This document shows positions 60,587 through 64,000 of a DNA stretch of 64,000 nt, in pieces. The stretch comes from Lolliginicoccus lacisalsi (GTDB lineage: Bacteria; Actinomycetota; Actinomycetes; Mycobacteriales; Mycobacteriaceae). The notes under the pieces are model-generated. The model ran no database searches, was not told where the DNA came from, and worked only from the letters and a program-made list of their open reading frames with translations. Position 1 is the first letter of the stretch. Every line of letters begins with the position of its first letter. The translations under genes and the position numbers were made by a program. The stretch is from NCBI RefSeq assembly GCF_014841105.1, contig NZ_JACYWE010000005.1, forward strand, positions 62,001 through 126,000, given 5' to 3'.

Positions 60587-61056
60587 CACGGACCATCCGC
60601 AGCGCCGTCGCGGCGCGGTGGCGCGGGCGCGTGCCCGGGCCTGCCGGGGGTCCGGTTGCTCTCCTTGACCTCGGCCTCGAGGACGTGGCGGATCCCCCCG
60701 GCGAGGGTGTCGCGGGCGTGCTGCTCGAGGTCGCGGAAGGTCGTCCAGTAGCCGTCGTCGAACTCCTCGACTACCTGGAAGGTCCAGCGCCCGTCCAGCA
60801 CATTGAGCCCGATCAGTTCGGTGCGCAGCCGGTCGGCGAGCTGCTCGTGACCAGCCTCGCCGAGCTGGTCGACGGCGTCGCCGAGGCACTTGTCCGCTCC
60901 CCCGATGAGCTGGTGGAACGAGTAGAGGTGGCCGCGGGCGCGCTCGACCATCTCGAGGGCCTCGGAGAGCTTGCCGAGCGCCGCGACGGTCTTGTCGTCG
61001 ATGCCGTGGGGGCGCCGTCCCCGCGAGCTCCCGGCGGTCGGGTCCCGGCTGGTCAT
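60586..61056 (-). CDS. conserved hypothetical helical protein
   Basis: 156 residues, mostly helical and acidic: AALGKLSEALEMVERARGHL, FHQLIGGADKCLGDAVDQLG, and FQVVEEFDDGYWTTFRDLEQ. The C-terminal segment is basic and proline-rich. No family recognised. It overlaps the SDR stop by four bases (ATGA) upstream and the PPOX start by one base downstream, so all three are translated from one message. No membrane helix or signal peptide. Confidence 0.7.
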   Translation of the reverse strand: MTSRDPTAGSSRGRRPHGIDDKTVAALGKLSEALEMVERARGHLYSFHQLIGGADKCLGDAVDQLGEAGHEQLADRLRTELIGLNVLDGRWTFQVVEEFDDGYWTTFRDLEQHARDTLAGGIRHVLEAEVKESNRTPGRPGHAPAPPRRDGAADGP

Positions 61057-61844
61057 GCGCGATCGATCCGTCGGTTGATGGCGCGCAGTAACCGCAGCGG
61101 CGTGACCTGGGCGCTGGCGAACATCGCGCTGGCTTGGGCCCCGACGGGCACATGCACGGGGCGTGGCAGGTGCCAGCGGCGGGGGGTGGCTATGCCCACG
61201 ATCTTCTTCGCGACGTCCTCGGGGTCGAGCCGCACGCCGAGGGTGCTCATGGAGCTGGTCTTCTCGGTGGCGATCATGTCGGTATCGACGAACAGGGGCC
61301 AGACGGCGGTGACGCGGATATCGTCGCGGCGCCATTCGAGGTCGAGGGCCTCGGTGAGGCCGCGGACGGCGAACTTGCTGGCCGAGTAGGTAGCGAGCTC
61401 GGCCTGGCCGTAGATCGCGGAGGCGGAGCACAGGTTGATGACGTGCGCGCCGGGCGTCGCCTTGAGGTAGGGGTGCGCGAGGTAGCAGCCGTTGATGACG
61501 CCGTCGACGTTGACGCGGGGGGTGTGGTGCTGGGAGTCGAGGGGGATGTCGACGAAGGAGCCGGCGCGCAGTATCCCGGCGTTGTTGACAAGCACGTCGA
61601 GGCGGCCGCTGGTGCGGTCCATGAACGCGTCGAGCGCCGTGGTCCAGGAATCGGGGTCGGTGACGTCGAGATGGCCGGGGACGATGCTGTCGCTGGGCGC
61701 GCTGCGGGCGAGGCGGTCGGTGCCGGACTCGTTGATGTCGTACGCCCCGACGAGGTAGCCGGAGCGGGCGAAGGCGAGCGCGGTGGCGCGGCCGATCCCG
61801 GCGGCGGCGCCGGTGATCAGGACGGTGGGGCGGGTGGCAGGCAC
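61053..61844 (-). CDS. short-chain dehydrogenase/reductase
   Basis: 263 residues of the classical SDR family: cofactor site VLITGAAAGIGRATALAF, NNAGILRAG, and the catalytic YSASK (ATYSASKFAVRGL) with an upstream serine in LCSASAIYG. The long C-terminal extension after VTAVWPLFVDTDM with RRWHLPRPVHVPVGA is typical of mycolic-acid-bacterial SDRs acting on lipid or keto substrates. Start is GTG at 61844 with AAGGGG about nine bases before. First gene of a three-gene operon. Confidence 0.84.
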   Translation of the reverse strand: MPATRPTVLITGAAAGIGRATALAFARSGYLVGAYDINESGTDRLARSAPSDSIVPGHLDVTDPDSWTTALDAFMDRTSGRLDVLVNNAGILRAGSFVDIPLDSQHHTPRVNVDGVINGCYLAHPYLKATPGAHVINLCSASAIYGQAELATYSASKFAVRGLTEALDLEWRRDDIRVTAVWPLFVDTDMIATEKTSSMSTLGVRLDPEDVAKKIVGIATPRRWHLPRPVHVPVGAQASAMFASAQVTPLRLLRAINRRIDRA

Positions 61845-61965
61845 GGGCGGGGTACCCCTTCCTCGCAGTGGGCTGGGCCCTTGTTGCCCAGGGATAGCGA
61901 TGCCAACGCCAGTGATGCCAGCAGTTGGTGATCCCAGCCTAATGCCCCCGATGCCGGTCCGGCGC

Positions 61966-63366
61966 CTACGTTCCCGCGGCGAGCCGGTAGTGCTCCTCGA
62001 GGGAGTCGCGCAGCATCGCGATGTAGTCACCGGGGTGGGCCAGGGATGTGGCATCGGCAATGAAGCCCATGGTGGCAGTATCGCCCAGCGAGGAGAGGTG
62101 ATGGGCCATGTGCGCGCCGGGGTTGAGCAGCGGGAGCCCGAAAGCGGCCCGGACAGGGGCATCGCCGAGATGCATGGGCTCGCGGCCGCGGGGCACGTTG
62201 GCCAGGCTCGTGTTGACCGGTGAGCCGCCCGGTCGTGGCACGAGGCGGCTGGCCGCGGCGAGCAGTCCCGGTGGCAGCGTCCGGATCGCGCGCTCCACAG
62301 GGACGCGCGCCCCACCGCTCACGGCCTGCTTGCGGGCGCGCGATTCCGTGGCGATCGCGGCGAGGCGCTCGCGCAGGTCGGCGGTGCGCAGGTCGATGGG
62401 GATGATCGCGCCGGTGATCTCGTTGCCGAGCAGCGCCGAGGTGCCTTCCGAGCGCTGGTGGCCGTGCTTCTGGAGCGCGACGGTGATGGCGCAGTGGATG
62501 GGCCGCGCGGGAATGGTGCTGTGCCGCTCGAGGTAGCGGCGCTGGGCGCCGGCGACGATGGACAGGGCTACGTCATTGATGGTGGCGCCGGGCGCGAGCT
62601 GCCTGATCGTCGAGAGCTGCGCGAGCGGGAAGGGGAACCCGTCGTAGACGCGGTGGGTGTACCCGGTCGCATCGAGGATCGTCCTGGGGCGCGGCTGGAG
62701 CGCGGTGAGCGCGGGCCGGGGTTGCTTCGCGGCCTGGCGGGCCTCGAGCACCGATCCGACGATGGTGCGGGCCCGCCGGGGGATGTCGGCGATGGCGGCG
62801 GGGACGGAGGCCGTGGATCGCGGCAGCGGGGACGCCACCTCGGTTGCCGCCAGCTCCTGCCCGGCGTGAGGCTGGGCGGGCAGGAGCTGCCGGGCGAACT
62901 GGACGACCGCCGCGCCATCGAGCACCGCATGGTCTGCGGAGATGATGAGCGCGGCGGCGTCCTTGAGGGACATGGGCGGGTCGAGCAGGCCAGTGAGCAG
63001 GACGATCCGCCACGGCGGGCGATCCTCGTCGAGAGGCTGCTCGGCGATGTCAACGAGGTCCCGGCAGGCGTCCGACCACGTGCGCTCGCCCGAGACCGGC
63101 CTGGCCTCCACGTGGCGAGCAAGATCAGGCTCCCCGATGGGCTCGAGGGTGGTGCGGCCGATGCCGAGCGGCGAGGGCCGCGGCACCGCGGCGTACAACG
63201 GGTGGTCCTTGAGCACCTTGGCCACGTAGGCCTGGAGCTGCTCGGCGGTCCGGGGCGCCGCCTGGCTGCCTTCGAGCTCGATGAGGTTCATGCTGGCCAT
63301 ATTGCGGCGCGGCAGTCTCCTGGACATGTGCCAGATGAGCGAGCTCGTGTCGTCCAGGTCTGCCAT
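61966..63366 (-). CDS. WS/DGAT-family wax ester synthase/diacylglycerol acyltransferase
   Basis: 466 residues, the standard WS/DGAT length. The catalytic motif appears as IISADHAVLDGAAV: the second histidine (His146), Asp150 and Gly151 of HHxxxDG are present, but the first histidine is Asp145. The PLW-equivalent region is DEDRPPWRIVLL, and GATINDVALSIVAGAQRRYL and a final NVPRGREPMHLG (NVPG-like) are typical. It should esterify acyl-CoA to an alcohol or diacylglycerol. Start ATG 63366. Codirectional with the SDR operon after a 121-bp gap that includes a weak CTGGG/CCCAG hairpin. Confidence 0.85.
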   Translation of the reverse strand: MADLDDTSSLIWHMSRRLPRRNMASMNLIELEGSQAAPRTAEQLQAYVAKVLKDHPLYAAVPRPSPLGIGRTTLEPIGEPDLARHVEARPVSGERTWSDACRDLVDIAEQPLDEDRPPWRIVLLTGLLDPPMSLKDAAALIISADHAVLDGAAVVQFARQLLPAQPHAGQELAATEVASPLPRSTASVPAAIADIPRRARTIVGSVLEARQAAKQPRPALTALQPRPRTILDATGYTHRVYDGFPFPLAQLSTIRQLAPGATINDVALSIVAGAQRRYLERHSTIPARPIHCAITVALQKHGHQRSEGTSALLGNEITGAIIPIDLRTADLRERLAAIATESRARKQAVSGGARVPVERAIRTLPPGLLAAASRLVPRPGGSPVNTSLANVPRGREPMHLGDAPVRAAFGLPLLNPGAHMAHHLSSLGDTATMGFIADATSLAHPGDYIAMLRDSLEEHYRLAAGT

Positions 63367-63418
63367 GCCGCCGACAGTAGCAGCGCTGCGCCGGCCCCGC
63401 TGGTCCCCCGGCAGAAGG

Positions 63419-64000
63419 CTAGCGGCGGCTGTTGGCGGTCTCCCAGGCCCGGTCGTAGGGGGTGCGGCCCTTCTTGGCGGCATCCTTGCTGCGGTAGACG
63501 ATGTAGGGGCGGAAGAGGTAGCCGACGGGGGCGCTGAAGACGTGCACGAGCCGGGTGTAGGGCCACATGGTGAACAGGGCGAGCGCGGCGAGGGCGTGCA
63601 GCTGGAAGCTCAGCGGGATCCCCTCCATGAGGGTGGGGTCGGGCCCGAGGTAGAAGATCGAGCGGAACCACGGCGACACCGTCTCGCGGTAGTCGTAGCC
63701 CCCGGCGACGATGTTCTCCCACACGGTGTTGACCATGCCGGTGATGATGGTCAGCACGAGCACCGTGTACATGGCGATGTCGCCGCGGGTGGTGGCCTTG
63801 CGGACGGCGGGGACAGTGATGCGCCGGTACAGCAGGATCGCGAGCCCGGCCACGACCGCGATGCCGGCGAGGGTGCCCGGGATGACGGCGAGGTAGTGGT
63901 AGGCGTGGTCGGAGATGCCCGCGGCCTGGGTCCAGGACTTGGGGATGGCGAGGCCGCCGACGTGCCCGCCGATGACAGCAAGCAGCCCGAGGTGGAACAA
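63419..64000 (-). CDS. narI: respiratory nitrate reductase gamma subunit, 5' end beyond window
   Basis: The frame is open to the right edge, so the N-terminus is missing. The 193 visible residues match NarI: FHLGLLAVIGGHVGGLAIPK, HYLAVIPGTLAGIAVVAGLA, MYTVLVLTIITGMVNTVWEN, PWFRSIFYLGPDPTLMEGIP, and LSFQLHALAALALFTMWPYT then RLVHVFSAPVGYLFRPYIVY. Heme-b-ligating histidines lie in the first and last of these segments. NarI is the membrane cytochrome that passes quinol electrons to NarGH. The rest of narGHJI should lie just beyond the edge. Confidence 0.9.
   Translation of the reverse strand: MFHLGLLAVIGGHVGGLAIPKSWTQAAGISDHAYHYLAVIPGTLAGIAVVAGLAILLYRRITVPAVRKATTRGDIAMYTVLVLTIITGMVNTVWENIVAGGYDYRETVSPWFRSIFYLGPDPTLMEGIPLSFQLHALAALALFTMWPYTRLVHVFSAPVGYLFRPYIVYRSKDAAKKGRTPYDRAWETANSRR

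Overview
The window is high-GC actinobacterial DNA. Several gene sets point to a mycolic-acid type organism (order Mycobacteriales). These are a mycothione reductase, an ergothioneine cluster (egtA-egtB-egtC-egtD), a DesA3-type acyl desaturase with its fused ferredoxin reductase, two wax-ester-synthase/DGAT-like acyltransferases, two AlkB alkane monooxygenases, and a NarI fragment at the right edge. GTG starts and leaderless-looking promoters are common. I cannot assign a genus from sequence alone. No rRNA, tRNA, CRISPR array, intact insertion sequence or prophage was seen.

Layout. 1-9.3 kb: mixed housekeeping and accessory genes (ADP-ribosylglycohydrolase cut by the left edge, thioredoxin, an HdeD-lipase fusion, HxlR regulator with divergent quinone oxidoreductase, YjbR, a decayed trypsin-like protein, GrpB, and an alpha/beta hydrolase with divergent TetR regulator). 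9.3-10.6 kb: a degraded recombinase/HTH remnant and about 840 bp without a convincing gene but with large perfect palindromes. 10.6-19 kb: a YWTD beta-propeller, a WS/DGAT-like protein, a secreted protein, a double-module histidine kinase that seems to have lost its response regulator, and the FNR-desA3 operon. 19-28.5 kb: a flavin monooxygenase/flavin reductase/MarR operon, DoxX, a cupin regulator with divergent thioredoxin-reductase-like enzyme, and regulator-linked membrane and desaturase genes. 28.7-37.3 kb: mycothione reductase divergent from a hydrolase-OsmC fusion, LysR/MFS, patatin, FAD monooxygenase, and FMN reductase. 37.4-43 kb: two alkB paralogues flanking a SulP transporter. 43.1-47.5 kb: the ergothioneine operon. 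47.6-54.8 kb: secreted proteins, a large RecB-like nuclease/helicase, and a hydrolase. 54.9-58.5 kb: a heterodimeric ABC exporter behind an IdeR/DtxR-like iron box. 58.5-64 kb: GNAT-NUDIX fusion, CsaA-like protein, a short SDR operon, a second WS/DGAT, and narI.

Functionally the window is rich in lipid and alkane metabolism (alkB x2, desA3/FNR, WS/DGAT x2, sterol-desaturase family, patatin, lipase) and thiol/redox defence (mtr, OsmC fusion, egtABCD, thioredoxin, thioredoxin-reductase-like, flavin reductases). Many catalytic genes are paired with a divergent or adjacent regulator and a visible palindromic operator.

The most unusual signals are four. (1) The ABC exporter pair has complementary degeneration: one subunit has lost Walker A, Walker B and the H-loop but keeps LSGGQ, and the other has the reverse. 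(2) At least five families of long near-perfect intergenic palindromes recur within this 64 kb. (3) A strong Shine-Dalgarno and start codon follow the histidine kinase but lead into only ten codons before a palindrome. (4) The alkB paralogues carry mosaic blocks of perfect nucleotide identity.
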